Source: Brassica napus (taxonomy: Eukaryota > Streptophyta > Magnoliopsida > Brassicales > Brassicaceae). From it: a DNA stretch of 64,000 nt. Each line of letters begins with the position of its first letter. Position 1 is the first letter of the stretch. The stretch is taken from positions 930,001-994,000 of the forward strand of contig NC_063437.1 in NCBI RefSeq assembly GCF_020379485.1. Direction: 5' to 3'. The notes beneath the pieces were generated by a model. It was not told the origin of the DNA, did no database searches, and saw nothing but the letters and a program-made list of their open reading frames with translations. Position numbers and translations under genes: made by a program. Below are positions 45,016 through 55,936 of the stretch, piece after piece.

Positions 45016-46127
45016 AACTGAGTTATCAGATAAATAAAATAAGAAGAATAGGGTTTAGTCTTACCTGAGCATGAGTGCTTGTCCAATCAATAGCAACAAA
45101 ATTGTGAAGTAAGCCATAAGTTGAGTAGACCAAGCTAGTTCTTCAACTTTATAATCGTGTTTACTTTACATATTTCTTGTTGAATGTTTGGGTTTGCTTT
45201 TGCTTTATTCTTTTCACAGGCGAATATTAGTGAAGGTTAGTGTCAGTCTCAGGATCTTTCTTACCAACGGCTGGCATCAAATGGGCTCACAGGTTTAGAC
45301 ATAGAAGATGCAGCTATTAAAAAAAGTGGTTTTTATTTACTACTACTATTTAACTCTACGGTTTTTTTCAAATCCATTCACTATATTTTTCAACTTCAAA
45401 CACTTTAATGCCTCCAAATTTTGAAAAATGATCATATCAGATTGAATGGTTTCAGGAGACTAATTTAACCAAATCCCAAGTCATTAGTCTTACCAAAGAA
45501 AATTAGTGTGAGATTAGTCAAGCTTGCAATAACTTGGATACAACCACTCTTGATCACAATGTGTTGGATTCTATTGGGCGGTGAAAGTTAGTGGGGGGGG
45601 GGGGGGGGGGGGGGGGGGGGTTTCGCTTCAAGTCCTAAGTAAAGAATAAAGTATACTCAAGGAATAATTCTACATTTGTGGTAGACCAAACGCAACTCTA
45701 CCCATGCAACCAAGTCTTTTATACCACTTTGAACTAAATAATTATAAAATGTACTAAAACTTTTCAAGAGCCTTGGCTAACTCTAATTCAAAGCTAAACG
45801 GTATAAGTCAAGTGGGCACAATTAGAAGTAGTAGCTTTCATTAACTGAGTAGAAGCAAGAAGTTATATAATTCAACATACATGTACATAAAAAGTCTATA
45901 AAGTAAACTACTAATTTGAATGTTCTTCGATTGATATGGTCAGGCGAACAAGACGTGAGGCCAATACGAAACAAGAACCGGCGTTAGAACATGTGAAACT
46001 AGCCTCCCTTGCAGTTAACTTAAAACAAACATTTTTATATAACAATAATAATAATAGTTTTTAAAATTTTTTTTTTAAAGATTCAAACTTTATGAAAATT
46101 TGGACGACCCGAATCACGCAAAGTCTG
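44007..46127. other. Intergenic region with simple repeats
   Basis: Holds the leader and promoter of the membrane-protein gene (to about 44500), a (TA)n run at about 44983-45008, and a pure G28 run at 45593-45620. AT-rich elsewhere. No gene is supported between 44500 and 46127; the end next to 46127 is the C2H2 gene's 3' region. Confidence 0.45.
45593..45620. repeat. Pure G28 run
   Basis: Twenty-eight consecutive G after gttagt, in intergenic DNA. Confidence 0.95.
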
Positions 46128-46973
46128 CTACCTTTTATCTTCCTCGGTTGGTGCAGGAAAATTAAGATCTAGCATCCTCTGTTTCACTGACTCTGTTCGA
46201 CGTACTTGATGATGATTTACAGACAAGTTCCCTAGTCCGTGTGATCTCTTATGACCACCAAGTGCTTGTCCTGACGCGAAAACTCTTAAACAAATCGGAC
46301 ATTCATGGATCCTCTTCTCTTCAACAACAACTACACTATCGTACTCTATTTTGTTTGAAACTCTGTTCTTCTTGTGGCTTGCTCTATGCCCACCTAATGC
46401 TTGATAAGATTTAAACACTTTCCCACATGTCTCGCACGTGAATCTCCCTTTCGTCGTCGTTGCTCGATTCATCTTGCTCGAGTTGTTGTCGATCTCTTCC
46501 GCTACTTCTTTAGTACTACTACTAGTTTTGTTGTTCTTCTTCTTCTTCTTCCATTTGTCTCTTGAGAGCATCATGAGACAAAAGGCGAGATCTTCCTCCG
46601 TCGTTGTATCAGAAGCTGAGCTGTGACGAGGCTCGGGCTCGGTCTTGTAACCGAGTTGACTCGTTTTCATCTTCTTTGAAGCGAACGAGTCTAGCTTCCG
46701 AGTTCGCTTGGATCGTTTCCGTGTCAGGTTAGTAACATTCCTCTGGTCGTCATCCATGGTTGGATGCTTCTCCTCTCTCAACCCATTTCTCTTTCTCTCT
46801 ACTTCGTGAGAGGAAGAAGAAGAAGAAGAAACATCGGACTCAGAATCATCACTGAGTTGACTCGGCCTTGCCTCTTCCTCAATGCAAAAGTTGTGAAGAC
46901 TTAGCATGTGACCACCTAAAGCTCTTTCGTTGACGAAGCTCTTAAAGCAAAACTTGCACTTGTAGCTCTCCAT
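46128..46973 (-). CDS. C2H2 zinc-finger transcription factor with three fingers and an EAR motif
   Basis: An intronless gene of 281 residues from ATG 46973 ([20 protein letters not shown]). Finger 1 spans residues 6-27 with ALGGH, finger 2 residues 180-200 and finger 3 residues 225-245, both with the plant-specific QALGGH helix that contacts DNA. Basic stretches ([17 protein letters not shown]) can serve for nuclear import. The C-terminal LDLNFPAP (about 268-275) is an EAR repression motif of the DLN type that recruits TOPLESS-type corepressors. The order finger 1 at the extreme N-terminus, two later fingers and an EAR at the end matches the ZAT-type 3-finger group, and a gene of this kind lies beside beta-expansin in Arabidopsis by recall. 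The start at 46973 is preferred, since the upstream codons lack ATG. Confidence 0.92.
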   Translation of the reverse strand: MESYKCKFCFKSFVNERALGGHMLSLHNFCIEEEARPSQLSDDSESDVSSSSSSSHEVERKRNGLREEKHPTMDDDQRNVTNLTRKRSKRTRKLDSFASKKMKTSQLGYKTEPEPRHSSASDTTTEEDLAFCLMMLSRDKWKKKKKNNKTSSSTKEVAEEIDNNSSKMNRATTTKGRFTCETCGKVFKSYQALGGHRASHKKNRVSNKIEYDSVVVVEEKRIHECPICLRVFASGQALGGHKRSHGLGNLSVNHHQVRRTESVKQRMLDLNFPAPTEEDKR

Positions 46974-48290
46974 CTTCAATAGCGAATACAGAGTTCAAGA
47001 AGTAGAAGGAGAACAAAAGGTGGAATCTACAAGCATTCCTCTCCACCAATAAGATTAATGTATTTGTAAGAATATTATAAATAAAAACTAAAAACAACTA
47101 AATTAAATTTTACTGTTTAACAAAACTTAATTAAATTTCGATCTGGAAAAACGGAAAGTGTAAGAAAATAAATCTAATTAAAGCTTATGCATGAAGTTGA
47201 AGAAGCGACAATGTAACATTGCGAGCCTTGCCCGTTTCTGCTAATATTTTTCTTGAATATTCCGGTCTAACTTTCTTTTCAAAATTTGTCATTATAAAAT
47301 TTTCTGCTCACCAGAAATAGCTGCTTTTAACTATTTTTAAGTTCGTTAAAAAAAACTTTTATATTTTCGCTTAAAATAAATTAGTTTACGTCAAACTCTA
47401 GTAAGGATATATTCGGAGTTTAAAAAATTGCTGTTTGTACAAAAGTCTTGAGGAAGGTTTGGTTGTAACGACGAACCAGCAAAAACAAAAACGTTGTCGA
47501 GATAAATGACGAGAGAATGTTAACATCATTTGCCTGTGAGTTTGCAGTACGTGACATCCACGTAGTACTCTAACGACGATTGTTAAAATTACCCTCACCG
47601 ATCAAAGGTTGAATAAAGCAAAACAACCTGGTTAAATTCAATGTGAGTTGACCTTCTTACAAGTTATTCATAACAGATTCAGTATACTTTTGTAACGGAT
47701 GAATTAAGCTTAAATGCAAAGAATCATTATAGATAACCAAAGTAACATGCAACGTGTGATTAATATTTCCTTTTAGTTTGGATCTTTCTTGGTTAAAAGA
47801 AAATATAAGAAAGGTACGGTTGTGTTAGGAAGAAGAACAAGTCAAGATGCCATAAGTTGAGCAAATACATTACCAATTTAGAGTTTTTTTTTCTTTTCTT
47901 GTAACAAAATAAAACCGTTGTATATATTTTCCATTCATATTTGTATTTTTTTTTAACAAAAACGTTTTAAACATTTAACCTCAACGATCTTCATATAGTT
48001 AGGTGATTTACAACAAGACTTTGAGTAATCTTTATTTACCAAACTTGTGAAAAGGTAGTTTTGCGCCAATTGTGCTATGTGCATCAGCATCAGTCACCTT
48101 TTCTTTCACGTGAAAACCATTTAACGCCTCTCCTAAATCGGTCCGATCTGGTCTAAAGACTTTACGTTGCATATTCAAAGCAAAACTCTTAGCAAAAAAA
48201 AAAATTCAAAGCAAAACCCTAAGTTGTTACAAAAAAAAAGAAAAGCAAAGCCCTAAGCCAATAATAGCACATGTGTTCCATATTTATAAC
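46974..48290. other. C2H2 promoter and spacer
   Basis: AT-rich promoter-like DNA upstream of the C2H2 gene, then spacer up to a hAT-like element. No gene seen. Confidence 0.4.
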
Positions 48291-49063
48291 TAGGGATGAG
48301 CATTACTCGTTACTCGCCTTAAATTTGTTACTTGACTCGTAACCGCCCTGAAAATTCAAGTACTCGGCGTTGTCAAGACAAGTAACAAGTCGATAATTTA
48401 TATTACTTGCATCATTATTATTTTTAGTACTTGACTCGTCACTTGACATGTTTCTTATCCATTACTTGCTATTTGTTAAATAATTTATTAAATACTTGTT
48501 CATATTTGTCTTTTCTTTTACTTGTATTTAGGATGGACACAAATACTTATTACTCTTCTTATACTTGTTACTTGTTTTGTGTTAGTCTTAATTTTTAAAT
48601 ATTCGACTAATATTAAATAGTAACAAATATTAAAAATTTGGCTATACGGCTTGTTATCACCTGTTATTTATTTAAAGAAGATATTTTCGTCATCATGAAA
48701 ATTATACAATGCTTATATATCAAAATATTCATTTTTTTTTTGTCTTTTTTAAAATATGAACAAATATTTTGTTTAAAGTAATTCACATGTTAATTTTAGT
48801 AGAATAAACAAAACAAACTTTCATGTCTATTTTTATAGAGTATTATTTAGTAAGTAGTTTTTAAATATTCAGAAAAACTCGTAAATAATTCACAAGTACT
48901 CGTAAATAGTTCACAAGTACTCGTAAATAACAAGTAATAAAACATGACAAGTAACTTGCAAGTAATTCATTTTTGATCAAGTATTCGTTTTTAACAAGTC
49001 AAATACAACTCGAAAATTTTATTATTATACAAGGCAAGCTAAGTAGCAAGTAGCCCACCCCTT
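48291..49063. mobile_element. hAT-like non-autonomous DNA transposon
   Basis: The left end TAGGGATGAGCATTACTCG and the reverse complement of the right end (AGGGGTGGGCTACTTGC) are imperfect inverted repeats with the TAGGG start common in hAT elements. Flanks are tttataac (48283-48290) and tttataat (49064-49071), an 8-bp duplication with one mismatch. The body is non-coding and full of short direct and inverted copies of acttgactcgt and aagtactcgtaaat. Confidence 0.6.
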
Positions 49064-49260
49064 TTTATAATATCGTGGGCTTCTGAGGCCGAGCGACTAC
49101 AACACTAAACCCACATGACCTTAACTAGTGTATACAATGTTGTAATTTTAAAATAATTACTATCATTTGCAAAATTTGCAACCCCATGTTTTTCTTCTTT
49201 CAAACATTACAATTTGTTTGAAGGGGAAAAATGTTATCATTTGTGTGTCTTGTGAGGGGG

Positions 49261-50846
49261 TTAGTGGTGGCAGGGTTTACGGTGGATTGGTTTACGGTGG
49301 ATGGGTTTACGGTGAATGGGTTTACGGTGGTGGATGGGTTTACGGAGGATGGGTTTGCGGTGGATGGGTTTGCGGTGGATGGGTTTACGGTGGTGGATGG
49401 GTTTGCGGTGGATGGGTTTCCGGTGAATGGGTTTACGGTGGATGGGTTTGTGATGGATGGGTTTATGGTGGTGGATGGGTTTGTGGTGGTGGATGGGTTT
49501 GTGGTGAATGGGTTTACGGTGAATGGGTTTGTGGTGAACAGGTTTCTTGTGAACGGGTTTCTTATGAACGAACTTGGGCACGGCGAAGTTAACATGGGAA
49601 TGGTAAATAGCACCGGGATTCCATTTTTCCGGGATAACACTTTTAGCCACTAGCACTGTTTTGGTTACAGCGGAGGTAAGCCGAACGTCGAAAGGACCTT
49701 TTAATGCACGACCGGCGTTAAGTTTCCAAACGGCGGATCTCATCGCCTCCATTTTTATGTATGTTTCGCCGGCCGGTTTGACCTCCACACATTCAAAGTT
49801 TCCGTCACCATTTACAAATTTAACAGCGAACGACATGTAGTATGGATTTGCTCCGGGGTCAATATGTATAGCTATTTTACTATTAGGGTGTTCGCAAAAT
49901 ACACTGCATAACATTACTATAATAAATTAATAAGATTATAATGTTTAACCATGAAACATCAATGAAAAATGAAGGGAAAAAAACATCAATGAAAAATTTG
50001 TTAATCCAATATAGTTTATTGTACTATCGCTAGTCTTATATATATATTCAGCTAAAAGAATGTTTAAGTATAACAAATTAAATAATGTCAGTTGGAGATG
50101 ACAATTTTTTTTTTTGTTAATTATTTCCTATCCAAAGATCCAAATTAAATTGAACAAATTTTTGAAAAACGGAATTAACAATACGTACCGCTTGTATTTG
50201 ACCTTTAATTCTCCAAGGTTACGTAATTGATCGCCTTGGCCAGGTTTGGCCAATGCACCAAAGGCCCTACCGCTAAGATCAAAATGGACCGCCGACTTCG
50301 TGCAGCCGGGACACTCATCCGATATCATCACCTTGACCGGCCTTTTCGTGCAAAACGGATGGTGGCATACGACCTACAACGTATATATATATATATAGGA
50401 AACATTGATGTTAGTAAAAAAAAACACTAATTTTAGTATAATTATACATTACACTATGAGACAATTTAAGTTATATATAAATACCTCATAACATGTCCCA
50501 CAACCCTTGCCATCTTGGTAGATTGAAGGTCCTCCGGCTGAAATCATACAGTTGTATGGTGGTTTTGCAACTGCATCACCGTATCCACAAGCTCCTCCTA
50601 TATATATATATATATTTAGAACCGGTTTTAAATATGTAGAATAAAAAAAAAAATTCAAAATTTTTAAGTGCTATAGAACAAGAAATGATCTAGTTAATTA
50701 CCTGAACTACCAAAACCTTCTCGTTCACCATACCAAGTTATGCCGGCGTCGTTCCAGTGGGTTTTATTATGGCAATAACATAGTTTCAATGAGATTGCAA
50801 AGAGAGCCACGATAAAACAAAAATATTTGCATGTAAACAATGCCAT
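49261..50846 (-). CDS. Beta-expansin with a long His/Lys/Arg-Pro repeat tail
   Basis: Exons 50846-50702, 50597-50485, 50373-50189 and 49903-49261 join in frame, giving 361 residues; beta-expansins are normally about 250-275. Residues 1-25 are a signal peptide ([20 protein letters not shown]...). The N-terminal six-stranded barrel domain is present with [24 protein letters not shown] and the HFDLSG signature. The C-terminal carbohydrate-binding domain runs from about [19 protein letters not shown] to [13 protein letters not shown], where normal family members end. Another 101 residues follow: 19 units of mostly HRKPI or HHKPI, ending PCHH. Expansins loosen cell walls without hydrolysis; the tail is strongly basic and metal-binding in character and resembles the PVHKP-type repeats of proline-rich wall proteins. 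All three introns have GT/AG borders. Confidence 0.92.
49264..49566. repeat. Minisatellite of ~15-bp units coding the expansin tail
   Basis: About 19 copies of a unit close to ggtttacggtggatg (plus strand), with some 18-bp variants carrying an extra ggt or gat triplet. All length changes are multiples of three, so the expansin frame is kept. The unit is stop-free in several frames on both strands. Confidence 0.93.
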
Positions 50847-52337
50847 CTCTTTTGAAACAATGAAGTTTTTTTGGTTGGCGGAAAACCAGAGTTAAATAGC
50901 TTTCAGATTTTCTACAAAAAAAGATGACAATTATAGTTATCCTAGATTTTAGGAAAACAACATCTTAAAAAGGTTATTTGAGCATATAATGAGGTTTTGT
51001 TCACAATAACAAAACCATTACCATTCAATCAAAGGTTTTTATTTATTTATTGGTGGAGGTAATTAACGTCAATTACATGCTCAAGGAGTAGATAAAATAG
51101 TCTATTTTGTTAATTTTAGTGTGCACACGAATACTATCAACTGCCATCATATTTACAATAGCGGTTTTATGTGAATTTTAAAAGTTTCTAAGTTTTCTAT
51201 ATTGAGGATCAAGTGGAGCCCTTGAATTGTATATTTGGTTAATGGTTTTCCTCAACATAATGCAATTTCTAACTCTAATTTTTAAACTTTATCCCTAGAA
51301 AAACCGTTACAACTCTGAATAAACTAGATTACAAAACACGAGAGAGTTTTGGAGGAGGAAGCAAAGCAACTCTAATAATCTTTGTTGTAGCAGCAGCTCT
51401 TTGTTAAGCTGTAAGTAGCACCAGCTGATGATGTGGAAGAACATAGAAGGAAGCTAAGACTCTGACTGAGAGAGACATAGAGGCTTTGACAGTTACAGTG
51501 ACGCTGGAGTATAAATAAAGAGAAAGAGTGAAGGATAGACTTTATCGATCTATTAGCTTAAGAGTTCCAATTGATACATTGTATTGTGAGAGAGTGAGAT
51601 CTTGAGGAGAGATTCACTAGAGATACATTGTATTGTGTGTGTTATGGATCAATAGAGAGTTGGTTCATAACACTCTTGAAAAAGCAAGACGCAGACAAAT
51701 GAAGGATAACACTCTGGTTCACGCCCTTGTTCCAGACTTAATAGTAAGCTTGCGGTAATCGTAAAGGCCCACGACCATCGACTCTGAGTTCAGACTGCAA
51801 GGCAGTTTCCACAAACTTACTTTCGTTAACCGTCAACCTCCACATATTATTAGTTAATCTCCCCTCCATGTGTTATTACATATCTATGGAGCTCTGTAAT
51901 TCTTTGTTTGAAACTGCCCCATAACGTAGCTCACGTAGTCATCTGGTAAAGGTTTGTATGATCTAATCAATCTTACAGAGATTTTACACACTAGCCTTGC
52001 TGCGTTTGAAATCATATGTGAAGATGACGACGTTAAAAAAAAAATATCATCTATATATGTTCGTATTTGTTTGTAATTTAATAGCTCATGTGGTAAAAGG
52101 TCGTATGATTTTAGTGTATCTTTGTTTTTATTTTGAGCATGCGCTACAGATAAACTATCTTAAAAGAGAGCTAGAAAAGACAGGAAGAGAAATTGTTTAT
52201 CTGAATTTAGAAGGGGAAGTACGTAGCAAAGAGTTTTACATAATAAGAAAACAAAAAAGAAGGCAGTAAAGAGAGAGATGATTGAGAAGTACATAGTAAA
52301 GAGAGAGAGAGAGAGAGATAGAGATGCAACAGGATCT
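50847..52337. other. Expansin promoter and repeat-like spacer
   Basis: After AT-rich promoter DNA, about 51330-51700 has repeated wording (gatacattgtattgtg twice, agagagag runs) like a decayed LTR, and gtagctcacgtagtcatctggtaaagg near 51925 has a related copy near 52080. A GA run lies at 52301-52318. No supported gene. Confidence 0.4.
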
Positions 52338-53678
52338 CTAAGATTTGTGCTGATTAATCTGAGTGACCATTGCCCAAGTCCGGATAAGTGTCATCACCAA
52401 TAATAAGGTAATTACGATGGTGGCTGTCCCTGACAAGATGTTACCAAAAAAAGCACGCTTCAGGACGGCCTTTGACCTGTTCACCCGGTTTTCAGAGTAC
52501 TTGTTGACTTCATTTGCTATATCAGAATAGTAAGAGCCAGTCTCAGGGATTCCCGACCTGAGCTTGTACACCATTTGCTTGACTGGATGGCGTTCCCCAG
52601 TCCGATTCTTTATAATTTCTTTCTCGACAAGCAAGTCAGCGGCTTTTGTGGTGTGAATGAGGTGCTCTATGAAGAAGATGTAGCTACATACGTGGGCGTT
52701 GAAAGGGTAATGGCATTGCTCAAGAGCCATTATGTTTCTCAGTCTCCTCTCAAGTCTATCATCAACCATAAGACGAGGCATCTTCAAACAACCATTCTCG
52801 AACCTCACATTCAATGAGAACTCTTCTCCTACGGCCTCAAATTGTACTCCCCCGCTTTCTAGCTTATCCGCATGTTGTATGTGTTGTTTGTGAATACAAT
52901 CCGCATTATAAGCATGTTGTATGTGTTGTTTGTGAATACAAACATCATGGTTGGGAAGTGTCTCCACGCGAACACACCTCTGCAGGTCAGTGAAATGTCT
53001 AAATTTGGAATCATCTCCAATTTTACCTTGGAGGTTGAAGAAACTGATGATTAGGTCACGAAGCGTTTTTTGCGGCAAGATTCTTTGGACGATTGGATCG
53101 AAGAGTTTCTCAAGGATGAAGTAAGGAAGCTGGTTCTCGAGCAAGATGAGATCATCAAAGAGTGTGTATGTAAGACATCCCCAGTCCATGAGACGATCTC
53201 CTGTCTTCTTTCTTCCTTTTATGAGAAACCTCAGTATCGACTCTATTATGAAAACAGAGTCGTGCAGGACCATCTCCACAAACTCTGAAGATTTAATCCA
53301 GGCCGTTGATTCTGAATAGCTTTCCCTGATGTTCTCTTCCTCTTCTTCAATGATTCTTTTGAATCTATCGATGATGTTCTCTTCCTCTTCTTCAAAGATT
53401 CTGTTGAATCTATCGATGGTCTTTTTGCCTTCAAACCTTGCTGCGAATGCCGCCAAGTAAATCTTCTTATGTTCTTCCATGTATAAGTACTTCATTGACG
53501 TTGTGTATGTAATATCATCTCCACGATCAAGAGCCTTGAGATCTTGAAATTTCAGTGGACGATGAAGAGGTCCAATAAGGACTAGTTGAGGCGTGTATGC
53601 TTCTGGTTTTACTTCGCGTATACAGTCCGGGACTCTGTAGATACAGCAACTGTCGAGGTTTCTAGGATACCGCCACAT
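52338..53678 (-). CDS. DUF247 membrane-anchored protein
   Basis: A single exon of 446 residues from ATG 53678 (MWRYPRNLDSCCIYRVPDCI). The DUF247 hallmarks are seen in order: IYRVPDCIREVKPEAYTPQLVLIGPLHR, a MEEHKKIYL segment, DWGCLTYTLFDDLILLENQLPYFILEKLF, a variable middle with ENGCLKMPRLMVDDRLERRLRNIMALEQCHY, and a C-terminal transmembrane helix ILSGTATIVITLLLVMTLI. The function of most members is unknown; grass members act in self-incompatibility. Two internal tandem duplications are present: residues 88-102/103-117 (IDRF.RI.EEEEENI) and 247-260/261-274 (CIHKQHIQHA). Upstream codons stay open to 53744 but have no ATG, so 53678 is chosen. Confidence 0.88.
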   Translation of the reverse strand: MWRYPRNLDSCCIYRVPDCIREVKPEAYTPQLVLIGPLHRPLKFQDLKALDRGDDITYTTSMKYLYMEEHKKIYLAAFAARFEGKKTIDRFNRIFEEEEENIIDRFKRIIEEEEENIRESYSESTAWIKSSEFVEMVLHDSVFIIESILRFLIKGRKKTGDRLMDWGCLTYTLFDDLILLENQLPYFILEKLFDPIVQRILPQKTLRDLIISFFNLQGKIGDDSKFRHFTDLQRCVRVETLPNHDVCIHKQHIQHAYNADCIHKQHIQHADKLESGGVQFEAVGEEFSLNVRFENGCLKMPRLMVDDRLERRLRNIMALEQCHYPFNAHVCSYIFFIEHLIHTTKAADLLVEKEIIKNRTGERHPVKQMVYKLRSGIPETGSYYSDIANEVNKYSENRVNRSKAVLKRAFFGNILSGTATIVITLLLVMTLIRTWAMVTQINQHKS

Positions 53679-54616
53679 CTCTCTGGGTTGGAAATAACTG
53701 AGGAAGCTATGAGAAGCTATGAGAATAGCAAACGATTGACTCACACTTTGTGATTTGTGAATACTTTTTTATTGAACAAGTTTGCACAATACACCTATAT
53801 ATATATACATGTTAACCTCCGTAAACCTTAAAAGAAAAAAAGGAAAATATCCTAAATAAATATGGACACATAACAACACTGGTAAGTTTCCTTTTTTTTT
53901 TGTGTACGAGATAATTGGTAATTATCCTATTCTCCTAGTATCACTCTTTGGAGAAAGACGAAGGAGGTTTAGGTAAGCTTGGAACGCAGCTTGTTCTCTT
54001 AAACTATTTTGGCAATACGATCATCCCCTTTCATATCTCTTGAAATTAATAGTTAATATATTCTCCCTTTTTTTGTGTTCATCCTCAGACTCTTCCTTGC
54101 TCATCACGCCAAGTTGATGAAGCCGTAAGGTTGCCGGAATCCTTTTTTCTATGATATCCACGGACCTGCTGAGCCCTTGTTCGCTCTTACTCGGCCGTTT
54201 TTTGAGCCGTCACCAGCAGCTAGAAGATGCAGACTTGTTTCAAAAGATGATGAAGAAGCTGATGTTTCCTCAGATGATTTTCCTTCTGACATGTTTGATC
54301 AAGTTGATGATCCAAGTAAGGAGTCCTTAGATTGTTCTCGTTCATGTTTCTATTAGATTTTTTTTCCACTTCCTGTGTGTGTTTAGGTCTAATGTGAAAC
54401 AGACTCTAACTAGTTTTGTTTTCTTCTAACTACATTCTTATGTAATGACAGTTCTTGTTTCTCTGTTTAATATGAAAGTTGTTTTCTTTTTCTTGGCAGA
54501 AGTGCATAAGTCTTATTTGATTTGAATGGAAATTTTGAAACCGTGATTCATAACACACAGAAACATTTCAAATACAACCAAAAGTACAGAAACAGAGAGG
54601 CACTTCAGAGCATTGA
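53679..54616. other. Spacer with a possible exon relic
   Basis: The plus-strand piece at about 54150-54317 reads GPAEPLFALTRPFFEPSPAA, then RRCRLVSKDDEEADVSSDDF and on to FDQVDDPS, ending at a gtaagg donor-like site. It is GC-richer than its surroundings and coding-like, but I do not recognise the gene and no start or neighbouring exon is convincing. Confidence 0.35.
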
Positions 54617-55936
54617 CTAAACCGGTGTTCGGCTTATGACAGGATCATCACTAAAATAATCATGACTAAACCTGATTCCAGCTTGACCATGACTCAAAAC
54701 CACCTCATACTCCCCATTTACAACAGACCCATCTTTACTCGAGACCTCTCTTCTCAACTCAACATAAGCACAATAGTCGACTTCGTACACAGTTGTATCT
54801 TTATAGAAAGTCGAAAATGTAGTTCCTACTCCTTCCCCTAAAAACACCATCAAATAGGCTTCGAATTAGAATGTAACTTCACACAGTAAATTAGTAAAAA
54901 AGTTAGGGACTTTCTTACCGTGGGTGACTAGGAGCAAGTTCTCTGTAGGATACTTATCAGCAAGAGCCTTTACAATTTTAACATAACGTTCTCTGCAACC
55001 TTCCACAGACTCTTCCCATTTTGGCATCTGAACAAAAAAAAAAGAGTTTATATTAAATTACAAAACGAAAAATGGAAAAAAAGATAGAAACTTTTGAAAG
55101 GTTCTAAAAGAGATTCACCTCTTTATAAACCATATCCACATTATGATCAACCATTCCCTCAGGAAAGAAAGCTTCAAGATCTGATAACCTGAAGTCAAAG
55201 TTTCCATCTTTAGGAGCAAGCTCACGCCTTATAGCCACCGAGTTCAACATCTCACACAAACCATACTCAATAGCAACCTGTACAACACGACAAGTAGTAA
55301 CTACAATCAACATCTGATCAGCACACTACTCTATTAGAAAGTCTTCTAAAAATCGGTGTAGGCGGAACTAAAGCTAAATCGGACCTAAACAAAACAACTT
55401 TTCTATAAAATAAATTAAAAAATCAGACTTCAACAAAACAATTTTTTTTAAACAAAAATTTAAAAATCGGTCTATACTATAAAGTGTCTAATTGACGTCC
55501 AGTGATTTTTTTGAAAATTGCTATTTAGGAACAGAACACTAGTCAGTTAGGAACAGAACATGCTTAAATGTTCAAATTCCGACAAAACAGGGGATGATCT
55601 GTTGACCTTGAGCTTAGATGTATCAATGGAAGGGACGTCTTTGGAAGACATGGCGTTAGGGTCAACATTGACCGCGGAAAGTGCTGAGACAACCTCGGAA
55701 GCTGTCTGAATACATCGGAGGAAAGGGGAGACGAAGACGCGGTGAATCGGGATCTGAGATCGGATCCTTTGACCGGTTCTGAAAGCTCGAATCATGCCGT
55801 CTTGAACTAGAGGCGGATCCCAGGGTCTCGCAGCTGTTGAGACCCAAAGTGGCTCGAAGTTGTCGATTCGATCGCCGTGGCGCATCACGAAGACGTGTTG
55901 GTAGGCATCGTTGTTGGGTTTTGGAGATGAGTCCAT
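54617..55936 (-). CDS. Histidine phosphatase (phosphoglycerate mutase-like) protein, copy A
   Basis: Exons 55936-55607, 55277-55119, 55027-54919 and 54837-54617 join in frame to 272 residues. The catalytic loop is VMRHGDRID near residue 19 (RHG with the phospho-accepting His); the second conserved His is in LLLVTHGEG at the exon 3/4 border. Other family stretches are ARPWDPPLVQDGMIRAFRTG, HRVFVSPFLRCIQTASEVV and FPEGMVDHNVDM. The fold belongs to the histidine phosphatase superfamily; the substrate is unknown, and plants have a small clan of these proteins unrelated to glycolytic mutase. It is the first of three tandem copies with identical intron positions and phases. Confidence 0.92.

Noticed and set aside
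45050..45130. Minus-strand exon LHNFVAIDWTSTHAQ before a GTAAGA donor
   Set aside because: No upstream acceptor or partner exon and no family match; likely chance.
49167..49653. Open frames of about 140 codons on both strands in the minisatellite
   Set aside because: They are read-through of the stop-free 15-bp repeat that codes the expansin tail; they lack starts and context of their own and are not listed as genes.
51997..52269. 90-codon plus-strand open frame
   Set aside because: Coding-like in length only; it is in repeat-like spacer and shows no family features.
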